Source of the DNA: Atrina japonica
Taxonomy: Eukaryota > Mollusca > Bivalvia > Pterioida > Pinnidae
Assembly (NCBI GenBank): GCA_030159075.1
Contig: BROG01000244.1
Span: 863,001-927,000 of the forward strand
Direction: 5' to 3'
DNA length: 64,000 nucleotides
The position numbers and the translations under genes are program-made. The notes under the pieces were generated by a model. That model had not been told where the DNA came from. It made no database searches and saw only the letters and a list, made by a program, of their open reading frames with translations. Positions 1 through 52,215 of this stretch are shown here, piece by piece (positions within the stretch are counted from its first letter, which is position 1; each line of letters starts with the position of its first letter).

Positions 1-1240
1 AAATGTCCATATTCATACAAGCTGAAGAAAAAAACCGAAAATTTCATTACCGAAATGATGGGCAACAGGGAAGGAAAAGTATATATAATGTAACTGTCTT
101 GGCCAAGCGTAGCGAGGCGCGAAATTTGGGTAATAAGTACGGATTCGGAAAATTATTCAAGAATGATCACTACTGCTTTGAAAAAATCAAGTATTTGAAA
201 AAGATGTGGCTGAGTGATAAAAGAAATTGTATGTGTGTGGGGGTGTACAAACATACTTGTGCCCCCTCCCAGTTTCAAGTGGGGGTACGTACCCCGCTGC
301 CTCCCTTGTCCTACGCCCTTAATATATATGCCCCCAATTACCGCTAAATGAGCCTCCCCATTTTTCTTCCATGTGTACCTCCCATCTACTACTTAATGCA
401 TCCTTTCGCCTCAGTATATATCCCCTGTAGTTACCTTTCAACACAACAGCTTGAACAACGACATTTTACACTAAACATTTGACAAGTGTTTAAATAATCA
501 TTTTGTTATATACATGTATAGATATCGAAAATAGATTGCATTAAAGAGGAACATATGCGATCTGTTTTATTGATCTAGGTAGATAAGCACATGTTCTTCT
601 TTCAAAATACTTCGCATGTTTAATTCTAGTAGTGACACATGTGTTATAAATGTCTCGGATTCTAGATGTATGTATAGGTAAAAGCTGTCCTTTAAAGTCT
701 GTCGAATTATATAGAAAAATATGTATAGAAATGGCACCATAACCCCAAAGTTGTCCTAGAAACATTTTGTGTTTACTAATACGAAGGAAGAGCATGTAGG
801 ATCGATTGTCTTCTTCCTGATTTCTCTAGGGTGTTTACTTTTTGTGGATAATTGACAAAATTATTCGTTTTTCGTTTCTACTTTACAATTGCAGTCAGGA
901 AATTGCGCCATAGACTTGCAACTAATACATTTATCTGTCTTAAAACGAACTTTAATTCATAACCTGTAATTTGGAATACATGTCTTTCTGACAGTTTGCG
1001 TCAGACTCTAAAGTTTGGCATTTACATGGTCGATAAATTCGGCACTAACAAAATTAACGTACCTTGGTACGGAATACTAATCACAGTTTTACCAAATCAA
1101 GAAGAAATATCACTTCCGATTACACTGAATTTTATTCTTTTATCGTTTTCTCGTCTTTGACCTACTGCGATCGTGTTTTGTCTGTCGTCGAGCGGTGTGC
1201 GTTAACTTTTTCACATTTTTAGCTTCTTCTCAAGAACCTA
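1..1240. other. Upstream non-coding DNA, no gene seen
   Basis: AT-rich sequence. The longest open frame (3-347, 114 codons) has low-complexity composition and no recognisable domain, and is not flanked by convincing splice sites. I see no RNA gene or clear repeat here. The last 60 bases (about 1210-1260) resemble the edge of the interspersed repeat that follows. Confidence 0.5.
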
Positions 1241-1244
1241 TGGA

Positions 1245-1830
1245 CCAATTCCAACTTAACCTGGTCAGTAGCATCAATACATGAAGGGGCGCGATATTTG
1301 CAAAATTCGTGGTCCCCACCCCCAGGGGCCCTGGAGAGGGGGTGAAAAAATGAAAGAAAGGATATTTTTTTTAATCTTCTTCTCTACTGTGGTACAAATG
1401 CTTTTTATGGTTGCAATGTCCTACATTTGCCCTACCAACATTGCAAAATTCATTACCCTGCCCCTATGGAGGAGCTAATTTTACTATATAGTAAAAATAG
1501 CCAAATCTTCAAAAGTCATCTCAACTCCTGCACATTTTAAAGGAAAACTGAGTGCATGGTTAGAAACAGTATGAATCCCTCTACTAAAATTGCAAAATTT
1601 ATTACCCTGAGGGCATGGGTTCTACCACTAGGGTGGGGCTAAATTTACTATATAATAAAAATAGCCAAATCTTCTTCTCAACTCCTGCACATCTTAAAGG
1701 AAAATTGAATACATTGTTAGAAAAGGCATGAAGCCTTCTACCACTATTGTAAATTGCATGACACTGAGGGCATTGGTTCTGCCCCAAGGGCGGTGCTAAA
1801 TTTACTATATAGTAAAATGAACTTGATGTT
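1245..1830. repeat. Tandem repeat, about 150-bp unit, four diverged copies
   Basis: The phrase AAATTCATTACCCTG or a variant recurs near 1302, 1446, 1595 and 1752. Each is followed by a G/C-rich stretch, then TTTACTATATAGTAAAA, then AACTCCTGCACAT and AAAGGAAAA. Spacing is about 144-157 bp. Two more diverged copies lie at 3430-3660, on the far side of a different tandem array, so both arrays probably belong to one composite element. Confidence 0.75.
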
Positions 1831-1859
1831 ACAAAATCTTTCCTAATTCAGCATTTCTC

Positions 1860-3310
1860 AGGAACTACAGATTAAAAGTCTATGAAACCTCAGGGTATTG
1901 TAGTCCTACATCCCTAATTGTGCAAGAAGTTTTCAGTTTGGAGATAAGGGGGATATATGGTATATTTATAGGGGCTCAAATGGGGCTGGGGTTTACTATA
2001 GAAACCTATGTGAAAAATGAACATTACATTTTTCCTTGCATTTTAACTGATAAAAATCATTACACTGTACTTCAAACCAAATGCTTTCTTGGATGGCATG
2101 ATGTAAGGGGCTCATTGTCATATAAGGCTTTATCCTCAGGGTCATTCCCCATCCTTTTCATTTCAGAAATCTTCCATTATCTCAAAAGTACTTGAAATCC
2201 CCACCCCTTAACCATATAATTTGTGATTCCTCATGGCAAGACTAATTGTTTTGGAAAATTCCGGAGGTCCCCTGTGTCATTCGCACCACCTTATTTAAGA
2301 AATATTCAATTGTCTCAAAAATAGTTGAAATCTCTGCCCCTTAACCATATATTTTCTTATTCCAACTTTTATGGTGAGATTTTGGGGGTTCCCAGGGTCA
2401 TCCCCACTCCTTTATTACATAGATATTCAATTATCTAAAATATAGTTGAAATCCCCTCCCTTAAACCATATAACTTTTTATTACCCATAACAAGATTAAT
2501 TGTATTTTAGTATTTTGGGGATCCCAGGGTCATTGCCCAACCTGTTATTTAAAAAATCTTCGATTATCTAAAAAAAATGTTGAGGTCCCCACCCCAAAAC
2601 CATATATTGTCTTATTCCTTATGACAAGACCACTTTTATGGTGATATTTTGGGGGTCCCCTTGGTCATCCCCACCCCCTTATTTCAGAAATATTCAATTA
2701 TCTTATAAATAGTTAAGCTTCCCATCCCTAAACCATATATTTTCTTATTACCCATGACAAGACAAGTTGTATGGAGGTATTTTGGGTAAATCCCAGTTCA
2801 TTCCCACCCCCTAATTTCAGAAATCTTCAATTATATCAAAACCTGTTGAGGCCTCCACATCTAAACCATATATTATCTTATTCCTCATTACCAGACAAGT
2901 TGTATGATGGTAATTTGGGGGTCCTTAGGGTCATTCCCTGTCCTCTTATTTCAGAAATCTTCAATTATCTAAATAATTGTTGAGATCCCCACCCCTAAAT
3001 CATATAGTTTCTTATTACTATTTACAAGCCAAGATGTAGGGTAATATTTTGAGATGGTCCCTGGGGTCCTTCCTCACACCTTAATTTTAGAAATCTTAGT
3101 TTTTAATAACCATTGAGATCTCCACTCCTAAATCATATATTTTCTTATTACCCATGACATAACAAGTTTCAGGGTGAAATACCTGGGTGTCCCCAGGGCC
3201 ATTCCTCATCCCCTTATTTTAGGAATCTTAAATCATCTGAAAAATACATGTGAACCTTACCACTAAACATGTGTTTCCGTGCTCCTCATTACTAAACAAG
3301 TAGTATATTA
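1860..3310. repeat. Tandem repeat, about 130-bp unit, roughly nine copies
   Basis: Each unit contains ACCATATATTTTCTTATT, then CATGACAAGACAAGTTGTA, then a TTTTGGGGGTCCC-type block, then TTATTTCAGAAATCTTCAA and AAATCCCCACCCC. The ACCATAT landmark recurs near 2211, 2343, 2466, 2599, 2733, 2867, 2998 and 3134. Open frames across it are only repeat translations. It resembles interspersed repeats I know from bivalve genomes, but I cannot name the family. Confidence 0.8.
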
Positions 3311-3429
3311 TAATTTTCGGATGTTACGGTGAAACTAAAGCTTCTCTGATCACCTAGATGGGCTGGGTTGCATGAAGAGATAGGGGTTGTTTGGGAGACT
3401 TTTGTAACCGGCTGCTGTTGCAGTTATAC

Positions 3430-3660
3430 CTTGTTAGATGAGGCATTAAGCCTTCTACCAAAATTGTGAAATTCATGTGCCTTGGGGCAACAGCACTGAC
3501 CCTAGGGAGGGTGAAAATGGTTATATTGTGGAAATAAACATAATTGTAAAAAAATCTCCTTCACTTTTGTGCATTATGAAAAAAGACTGAATGCATAATT
3601 AGAAAGAGCAAAACGCTTTACCATAATTGTGAAATTCGTGAACATTTTGGTCAGTAAGGC
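3430..3660. repeat. Two further diverged copies of the 1245-1830 repeat
   Basis: GAAATTCATGTGCCTTGGGG (near 3468) and GAAATTCGTGAACATTTTGG (near 3632) match the landmark of the first array, with GCATTAAGCCTTCTACC and AAAAGACTGAATGCATAATT in the same order. They flank the 130-bp array on its right side. Confidence 0.65.
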
Positions 3661-3844
3661 ACAGAAAGCGATTGATATTTTTATTTTTGTGTATCTCACT
3701 GTTATATGATTAAACTTACTATCCTATAAAAGGATTGAAACTTGTCAGTATTGTATGATAGGTAAATCAATATATTCATCGTCAGTTATGAATTATAAAG
3801 AGCACATAGTTGATATGTTTTCTAAAGACCAAAAAATGTCCATA

Positions 3845-3880
3845 CTCAGGTGACCGTTAATGCCCATGGGCCTCTTGTTT
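3845..3880 (-). repeat. Terminal motif of an interspersed repeat
   Basis: Read on the minus strand this begins AAACAAGAGGCCCATGGGC and continues into a GGTCACCTGAG block. A related start, AAACAAGAGGCTCATGGGCC, occurs on the plus strand at about 60743. The shared edge suggests it marks one end of the composite repeat occupying about 1.2-3.9 kb. The assignment to bivalve repeats is from memory and was not searched. Confidence 0.5.
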
Positions 3881-3953
3881 ATTTATCATGTGTTTTCCCA
3901 AAAGATGAGAAAAGGAAGATTAAGTGAGAACATGATTTGGCAAAATCTTAGGC

Positions 3954-4409
3954 CGAAATTCTGCTCCGATTTTAAGTGTTGATTTGGGGTATTTTACCAC
4001 CAAATTAACTTAAAATCAGGACAGAAATTCGATTGGGTGTAGTAAAACCTGTGATAAAGTGAAAATATGATACTTTTACCATGTTAGCGCTTTAAGTCAT
4101 GGGCTCAGGACTTATAATGAAATTATCCTATTCAACGATGAATTGTTTACCAACTGCATTATGAATATCAAATTTAAACATCTTTTATTTTCATGCTATT
4201 TATCTAAAGGTCGATTCAGCACTGAGAAAAAAATTTGATAATTTAATTTGTCTGTTATCAATATAGCTTAGACACATCACAATCGACATTGCGTACAAAG
4301 GGGGGCTACTCGTGTTGATTTCACTTCTCGAGTTAAGGTCGTACTGTCCCGATTTTAAGCTACTTTTTTGGTAAAACTTAAATAACTTGAAATTGGAGCA
4401 GAATTTTGC
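3954..4409. mobile_element. Foldback / long-TIR element, about 455 bp
   Basis: Left arm 3954-4024 starts CGAAATTCTGCTCCGATTTT and ends TTAAAATCAGGACAG. The right arm (4344-4409), read in reverse complement, starts AAAATTCTGCTCCAATTTCA and ends TTAAAATCGGGACAG, so the arms align over about 70 bp. The left arm is also itself a hairpin (3954-3978 against 4008-4031). No coding sequence lies between the arms and I could not fix a target duplication. This suggests a non-autonomous foldback or MITE-like element. Confidence 0.65.
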
Positions 4410-4429
4410 TCTATAGCCTACTATGCGAT

Positions 4430-6584
4430 TTTTAAAAATATTGAGTGCATATTTTTATAATATACTCCTCTGCTCTCATTTTATTTCTTTCGTATTTAGT
4501 TTTTGTAGAAATTTTGTAATAAATTATTATTTCAGTGTGGACAAGCTGTCATTTTGTTTACGCCATTTACTATGAACAAAGAAGGAAATGACGCTACACG
4601 TGTCACTAGTACATCACTTGAGTTTTCAGACATTCCAAACTAATTTTGAAAAATAGTCCATAGACTTCCACACAAATGTGCAAAAGTTTACAAGATTCCA
4701 TTGAATATGAGTCATGCTAATTATTTTTGAAAGGCCGTTTGTTTAAAAAAAAAACACTGTAATTTACAGGTTGAAAGTTTTCATGCATAAATTAATTAAT
4801 TTTGTATGCATTTTTTGGTCACGCAGATTCATCATATTTCTAACAGATATGGCCGTTATTATCACCAGTAATCGGTACTTCGATCATGGCAGTGTCATGA
4901 TTATATGTTAGGAACAACAGAGAGAGGAGATCCACAATCGAATGAGAGAAATTCCTAGCAACAAAATATGTATAGATCTGGATAAAATACCTTTTCTATG
5001 ATTATATATAATATAAATATCTTTATCCATTCAGTTCGTTATAAACCACTGATGTCTAAAGTATGACCCAATAGATATACATATATTTGATATTTTCATC
5101 ATTTAAAGCAGGCGGGACTTCGGCGGCAACGAATGGCCTCCGTGGTTAGTGCACTTTTCCCTAGATGGCCTATAGGGCCACTAGCATAAAAAGTCTACGG
5201 TACTAGAAAACTCCATTCAAGGCATGTATACCAAAACGTATTTAATCACGTCTATTTTAAAGAAAAACAATGGGGGTATACACATTAATCATTTATTGTA
5301 ATAATAATATAATGTAAATGATTATGAAATTATGAAATACCGTCAATGGTAGACTTGTTTTATTTTGTTGTTAACACATCGGAACAAATAAAAGATATGT
5401 CACATATTGGGGGGGGGGAGGGTTCAGAGACAATTATTTTTTACCTAGTACCTAGTAAACGATAAAATATATGCAAATGATATTCAAATTGTTTATCATT
5501 AGTCACGAGTAAGTCGTAGTAAATTCTAGTATAAATATTTTGTAGCCATCCCGTGTCTCGTGTCAGTCTTCTCTATCATCTTTATCAATAATCTTATTTA
5601 CACGACCGTGAGGACATCGGTCTGTGTAACTGACATAAGCATGTGATATTTTAAAATTCCTTAGGTATTTTATATCTTTCACTGCTTTTGTTGTCCATAA
5701 TATTTTGAAGTGCCGTACATTTATAAATTACAGAATGTCAAGCATAGAACCGAACATCTAAATAGGTACAAGGACATTGACAAATAGTGTCCCCAATAAA
5801 TGACATGGTTATGACACTAATTTATAAAGAAAACCCTGATATCTGAAGACAGTTGGGATATCTTTGGGATAACAGGATGATATCTATGGAATAAGAGTAT
5901 GGATATAACAGACTGTATCTCTGAATATCACCAGGTATTCGGAGTTACAGGTCGGCTCTCCCATAGATACTTCCTAGCTGCCAACTTGTAATCCTAAATA
6001 CCTCCCGATATTCAGAGCCAGTGCATACTCATATAGCCGAGGTTTCAATGACTTGGTTTTCCGCTCTAACCCAGTGTACTTGCAGATATCCCGAGATACA
6101 GGGTTGTTGAGCACGACTTGGTAATAATAATAATAGGGTAATCTAGTGTGCTTATCTGTGAAATATAAAGCTTGAAAAATGTGTTTCAGAAACACTGTGA
6201 TCCCGAGACCTAGACTTTCGTGAATATTTTCAGGTCCCACAACCCAAACAAAAGTAGTCAAAAAGTGGCTATAACTAAACTCATTCTGAATCTTATAAAA
6301 TAACATACAAAACTGGTCCAAATTTGGGCACAAAACCCAAGTTATTTGACGGATCTAAATTGCAGACCGCCTGAAAAAGACTGACAAATATGTGTATTGG
6401 CGGATCAGCAGGGGTATGGTGACTGGACTCATTCCTTGAATTTAACATTTTTTTTTAATAACAGATTGTTGAAATTTCCATTAACAAGGAAATTAGTCGG
6501 TGATGTATTTCAGAAAGGATGATTGGGTTAAATAATTTTTATTGTCTGGAAGCAAGAAAATAGCTTCTCAGAGCTTTTTAGAAT
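4430..6584. other. Non-coding DNA, no feature recognised
   Basis: AT-rich sequence with a G tract near 5410. A 119-codon minus-strand open frame (5974-6333) has no recognisable domain and no supporting splice context. I see no repeat structure that can be delimited. Confidence 0.45.
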
Positions 6585-8409
<1,825 letters not shown>

Positions 8410-8924
8410 GCGCAATAAATTACATTTCTTGACGTTGTTTTCAGAATGAATAATAAATACTGAAATTTTCATTTTTACCCAGAGAGCTCTTAAAATAACG
8501 AAACATCGTTATGGAAATATTCATTTATATTTATCACACATATGTAAATGTTCTAGAAAGGTACGTAACGTTGATTACGTGGTAAGATCCGTAAATTTCA
8601 CCAAATGATGACAAATGTAGAGGATTGACCTTTCCCAATGGAGCCTCAGTTGACTCACTGTCCTGGGCCAAAAATATTGTGAGTAATATTTTGTGTGTAT
8701 AACATATAATAAAATATGGAGATGAAAACCAAGTGATATATTTCACATTCAACGACATTTCCTCAAAATTATGTGCTTTAGCGATGACGTTATTGCTGAA
8801 ACGTTACCCCAAGACATTTCCCCTCATTCGCCTCACTGAAAATTGTATCATCTGCGTCAGTACAGCGCTTTAAATGCCTGCGTTGTATACTAAGTAAAGG
8901 AACGTTAGTTTTACATTGTCTTGA

Positions 8925-8934
8925 CCCCGCCCGC
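8925..8934. promoter_or_regulatory. Candidate GC box upstream of UGCG
   Basis: CCCCGCCCGC, the reverse complement of an Sp1-type GC box, stands in otherwise AT-rich DNA about 60 bp before the UGCG start codon. No TATA box is placed convincingly. This is motif recognition only; the transcription start is unknown. Confidence 0.35.
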
Positions 8935-8993
8935 TGTAGAAATGGAGATGACCGGCTGCTGAAGACGGTTAGAAAAAATTGTCAGGATGGAAG

Positions 8994-46757
<37,764 letters not shown>

Positions 46758-49563
46758 TGAAGATGAAGAAACCATTTATAAATACTTGAAGACAGTTTAA
46801 CAAGGCCATTTAAACTTTATCTTAGTTTTACATCATCCCGTTTGAAAGAGTTGCAAATTACAAAGTAAACAAAACAACTGGATAATACTGCATTTCATTT
46901 TATAATTTAACAACAATGTTCATGTTCTCGTAAACATTGAAATACAGTTTCTCATAGGTTTTAACTTGCCTTGCCAGGTAGAAGGCTGTGTAAATTTGAT
47001 GGTAAACAAAGAAAGTGACAGAAGACACATTTCCTAATATGGATGGAAGCATTTTTTATTGTATTTGTAAAATGACAGAAGACACATGGCCTAATATGGA
47101 TGGAAGCATTTCTTATTGTATTTGTATTTTGTTACTTCTCCCTGCTCATTAAAGGAAGAAGTCCAAATTTCTCTGCCTCCTATATCACCTGTAAAACTCC
47201 AATAAGTAAACCAGGAAGACTTAAATATCATGTTTGCTGGTAAATTTTAACCATTTACAGTATTCAATAATTGGTGATTAAGTTGGACATTCTGATATGT
47301 AAAATACATACTTTTCAGTATTACTCGTAGATTTACTTTCATCCATATCTATCCTTGCTGCTCAATCTTTTTTGTTTAGCATGTCAAAATTGGTTGCATG
47401 TCCTCACAAGTCGGGAGCCGATTTTTTTAAAGATGATTGCAAAGTATTATGGTTATACTACAGGACATTGTGATCTGCTTTCACCTTTCACCAAGTGATT
47501 CAAATCACAAAGGCATTCCAAATGCATGACATTTTTGTAAACTCCCATTTCTCATTTTTGTAGGTCATGATTTTATTACGCTTTCAAAGTGAAGGTATTT
47601 TTAACCATTTTATACATTGTACTGTCATTATTTATTTTTAGCATTATACATCAATAGATAGATAAATGTATTCCAGCAATCAGAGTATATGTACACAACA
47701 ATTCAAGTCTTTTGATTAATTAAAAAGTTTTTAAATTATGGGAAACTTAAAAAAAGTTGCTAGGGGTGAAATATTGTACTGGAAAAAAGTGGCATTGGAT
47801 GCCTTTAATGCTGGCTTCAAGAGGTGGCATTTGGTACATTTTTACCTGTAAGTTGTATTTTCACTCTTCATTTTCTTGTCAAATCTGAATTTCTGGAGAA
47901 CTCATGTTTACCATCAGGTGTAATTAAACAACAGATTAGGTATTTTATTGAACAAAGAAAAATTGTATTTTGGCAGCTTTTTGTGTTGAGTCTTGTGCTT
48001 TAAGAAATAGCTACCAAGAATTTAATCAAGAAAGTAAACAAAACATTTTCAAGTGAGTATATTAGTACCAACAGCATTAATCACAAAAATAAAAGTGATT
48101 TTCTTTTGAGATATTATAACTACACTGGTACTGAATGCTAGATAAACTAAATATATTCAGAATATCAGAATGAATAGTTACATAAAATCAAGTCTTTTCC
48201 TCACATAATTCATTTATTTTCATCAACAATTAAAGGTGTGTTTGTAACTCTTTTTGTTCATTTTTGAGACATCAAGATTAGATCTGATATGAATATATAC
48301 TATTTCTGTAATTTTTTATCTGGAAAACCAAAAAAGTGTTCAGGAATTTTGTCTTATTTAATCATCCATCAAACATTTGTTTTGTTTTGGGGTATGTGAT
48401 TATGTGTACAACACTATCTAAATGTATTTATCTGATATTGAGTGTCTGACACCAGTATGTTAGGCCTACACATGTTTGTAGTGAAACACTGCACTTTTAC
48501 TGCAAACTTTCCCTACCAAAAAAGTCTGTTGTTATGGTTACTTGTATATGTAATCTTGCCATTGTACTCAATGTTATTATTATGTTGTCTTCCAGTTTTT
48601 TGTTATTGCCAAAATCTGGTGTATATAACTATACTCACAAGACTTGTCGTAGCAGTACAGTTAGAGCATGGATAATTTGTTATTATTAGTATTACCTAAG
48701 ATAAGTTTCAAGTTCAGTGTGAAATATTCCAGGATAAATATAAACCATATATACATGTTAAAAGTTAGTTTGTAAAATCTGTTCTTGATTTCAAAATGTT
48801 GTATACTCCCTACTTTTTCTCTGGAGAATAATGGGTACTAAATGAACATGAGAGAGACTTTTTTTATCATGAACGGTGCAATCAATACCTGTGGTAAGAA
48901 TTTTCCCTTCATTTAATGTGCTTTTCAGATGTTATGTTGGTGCTATTATCCGTTACTTGTTAGTTTACCATACCTATGGAAAATCAAAGTTTAGTACAGA
49001 AACTTGACTTCAATTTTTGAAAATCAATTAAGTGAATGATTTTCATACAGAAAGATCAGTCATGAAGAGAGTTGCAATATAAAAAAGTGAAACATTTCAG
49101 ATAGAAGGGTGCTACATAGCTATAAAAATTGTTCTACTGTGTTCATCTGCAGTTTGTAAAGAATTTCTATTGTGTTCACAAAGGATCAGTCTATGTGTTC
49201 AATGACTTGTTTTATACAAAGTAAATTATTTAACTACACATTTATTTTCAACGTAATTAACTAACTACACATTTGTTTTTTGTTTGTGGCCAGTGTCAGG
49301 GTATAAGAACCATACTCATTAACTTACTAAAATGTATACATATTTAATTCTAGACAAAACAAATGTGAATAAATTCCATTTGTTTTCCGTTGAAGTAAAA
49401 TGAGATTTTCTGAACAACGACTTCATGTGCTAAAATTAAAACCAAAATTGTACCATATCTAAATTGTCATGCACTTTTTTAAGTTATACATTGCAAAATT
49501 GTATTAACTTTTGAGTATTTTACATATTATTTGTAGTTGACATATATATATATATTGGTCAGC
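46758..49563. other. UGCG 3' flank / probable 3' UTR, end not fixed
   Basis: Within it, ACAGAAGACACAT followed by CTAATATGGATGGAAGCATT is tandemly duplicated (about 47015-47130, unit about 62 bp). Several ATTAAA or AATAAA hexamers occur (for example near 47148, 48085 and 49368), so the polyadenylation site cannot be chosen. No other gene is seen. Confidence 0.5.
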
Positions 49564-49710
49564 AACCAATTCTCGCCAACTGTTTTTAACGACATGGAAC
49601 ATGTTTGTGTTTCCTAGACAAGACGCCATTCTGATTGCTTAATGAAAAAGATAATTTCTGTGAAACCAGAAAATATCGGGTAAAATAAAACAAGGTGGCA
49701 AGAATTGGTT
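49564..49710. mobile_element. 147-bp MITE-like element with 15-bp TIRs
   Basis: Left end AACCAATTCTCGCCA; right end, reverse-complemented, AACCAATTCTTGCCA (14 of 15). No coding capacity. No clear target duplication, so the boundaries may be off by a few bases. Confidence 0.6.
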
Positions 49711-49897
49711 ATACACAGCTTCAGCTAAAACCATAAGATAAACACAAGAGCTTTAAAGAAAAAACAATTTTTTTCTTTGTATTGTCTTCATTATGTTGCA
49801 TATATTGCAATTATAATTTTTTTTTTTATTTTAAGCAACTTGAAATACTCATTAAGTGATCTTCCATCAACTCTTGCTATAGGTATATATATGGAGG

Positions 49898-50038
49898 ATA
49901 TTTGACAATTGTTTTTGAATAACATGTTTATTACATCTTGTGATGCAAGAGAATACATATTTAACACTCGTGTTAAATATGTATTCTTCTGCCTCACGAG
50001 ATGTAATATCATGTTATTCAAAAATAATTGTCAAATAT
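49898..50038. repeat. 141-bp near-perfect palindrome
   Basis: The left arm begins ATATTTGACAATTGTTTTTG and the right arm ends CAAAAATAATTGTCAAATAT. The arms match along nearly their whole 70-bp length, through AATAACATG, TTACATCT, AGAATACATATTTAACAC, down to a two-base centre at 49968-49969. Mismatches and a one-base indel are few. It is likely a palindromic MITE or a recent inverted duplication. Confidence 0.88.
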
Positions 50039-51718
50039 TGTTTATTACATTTTTTAGTCATATTTTGCTACCTGGCATTTTGTAGCTATGTCTAGATAGA
50101 GTCTATAATCTTTGAGGCGTGAAATGTATACAAACCACTTTACATGTTGGTTGAAATATATCACTCTGCTACTAAGAAATAGTGCATTGAAATGTGGGAA
50201 AATATAGGTTAAAAAGTTACAAACATAGACAAACAAATGAATAATCAAAGATTTATTACAAAAAATAATAATTTTAATTCATGTAATATTGAGATAATAG
50301 ATATAATAGCAAATGGTGTGCTAGTTAGTGTCACTGCTAGCAGAAGACAGCTTGTTCGGACAGTGTAAGGGAGATAACTATAATAAAAGAAGAAAAAGGA
50401 GTCCCAAAAGAGAAAAAAATTTAAAGTATTTTGATTGGCTAAAAATGAAATACAGGCTTTTCATTTATTATGCATTGAGTTGCATGTAAAAGATAAAAAA
50501 AATCAATGAAAAATAACAGTGAAAAATAAAGCATTTATTTCATTGAAAAATCTTATAAAAAATGTAATAAATACATGTATTATCGACTTGCTCATTGCAG
50601 AATATTACTTTTTGTCAGTTGGTCTATAGTTCTAACGTTGTAAACGTTCCTTGTTTTATGTACACGAAAGTGCTTGTTCATTTATTCAAGTATTGGGTAC
50701 AAAATAACAGTATTGTTTTGATGTTTCCAGCATTAGGTTTTTATTCTTTTAATATTACGGTAATCCATCGCTTGGAATATTTTTTCCATGTCATTTAATT
50801 TGAGGACTTGAATAGGATCATAGGTCATAATATATTATTACTAAATAGAGCTAATCTTTAAGTTTCAATATTGGAAAACGGTTGCATGGTGAGAAAGAGA
50901 GTATAGCATACACTATAATCAAATCCCTCAGCATTCAAGGATCTTTGTTCCCCTGGGGATGCACAAAACTTGAGGTACATTACATAAGTGCAGCTACTGA
51001 AGTATACATCATTGATCCTATGTTGTAGAAATATTTGTTTTCACACAATTAAAACACTGTTTTAGTTCATTATTCTAAGTTAAACAATTAAGTATCATTT
51101 GTCACAGCATGACTGGTTAGAATGTTAACTATGATTTGTGGCAACTAGTCAAGAGTTTTGTGTTTATATTTACATTGAGATTATTAACTGGTGCTTGCTT
51201 TTAGTTTTGGCAGTGTCATCGATTAGCCCTCTGTGTTGTCCGTGTTGTATACATTACAGTGGTCTTATGTTGTTTAATGCATGTGTTTATTTATCTCAAT
51301 AACAGTGCAAACCATGTCTGAAATGAACATCATTTCAACTCTGTTGCTGTGCATTACATTTAACACAAGGGGCTTTGGATCATCTGAATCCAACAGATGT
51401 TTAATGACATGTCACAGCTGTAAACTAAAATTTTATGTTGCTGTAGTATTAAAACTTTTAAATAAGCTATTTGACTTCGTTTTCTATTCATTCTTTTTGG
51501 TGTACAGAAGATGCTATGTAGCAACACAGTTTGAATTTTTTTCATCAAACTAGAAATTTCAAACTTCTTTCAGTTTTGCACAAAGTTAATGCAGTTTGAA
51601 ATTGTTTTCCAGTTTGTAGTTAATAGTATGACTTTTACAAGCAATTACCATTAATACATGTAAACAGAGAAATGAAAAACCATGGACTATAACTCTTACT
51701 GGTTTAAACTATTTAAGG
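50039..51718. other. Intergenic DNA, no feature recognised
   Basis: AT-rich, with AATAAA motifs near 50524. Short open frames (for example 51281-51553) have no domain. Confidence 0.45.
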
Positions 51719-52215
51719 TTACATGTATTCTGTGCACCACTGGAACCTAAGCTGATTTTGTGCCAAAATTTGCCAGTGGTCTCTTCCCTTTAAACTGTAA
51801 CCTGGTTCTCTCCTCCACCATAAAAATATGGCTGCAACCATATACCTGAACAGGAGTTGTCCGATGACAAGAAACCTCACCGGAAATGGTATTTGACCCA
51901 CAGCTGTCAGAGGTTATGGTCACTTGGTCGAAAGTCAAGGTACCAAATAGGATCATAAGAAATCTATATGAGGAATATGAAAGCCCCATCCCTCATGGTT
52001 TAAAAGATATTGCCAAGGTTAAAGTTTTTGACAAGAAGTTCGAGGTACCAAATAAAAGCTCTGGTCATTAGTTATCTATATGTAAAATATCAAAGCCCCA
52101 TCTCTTGCTGTTAAAAAGATATAGGTCAGGTTAAACTTTTGTCTACAGACACCAATAAAAATGTCAAATTTCATCCTGCAAGCTAAAAATTTGTTAGTGT
52201 GGCGTGAAACAAACA
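51719..52215 (+). repeat. Dispersed repeat copy, related to 57610-58160
   Basis: Shared with the second copy: an ACAGGAGTTGTC block followed by GACAA, then GACCCACAGCTGTCAGA-like sequence, CAAAGTTCC or GTCAAGGTACCAAAT, AAAGCTCT, and AAAAAGATATAGG. The order is the same in both. Open frames across it are not conserved between the copies, so it is not a gene. Confidence 0.6.

Noticed and set aside
3..347. 114-codon open frame at the left edge
   Set aside because: No domain, no splice context, and unusual composition; a chance open frame.
5974..6333. 119-codon minus-strand open frame
   Set aside because: No recognisable domain or family pattern and no flanking exons; likely chance.
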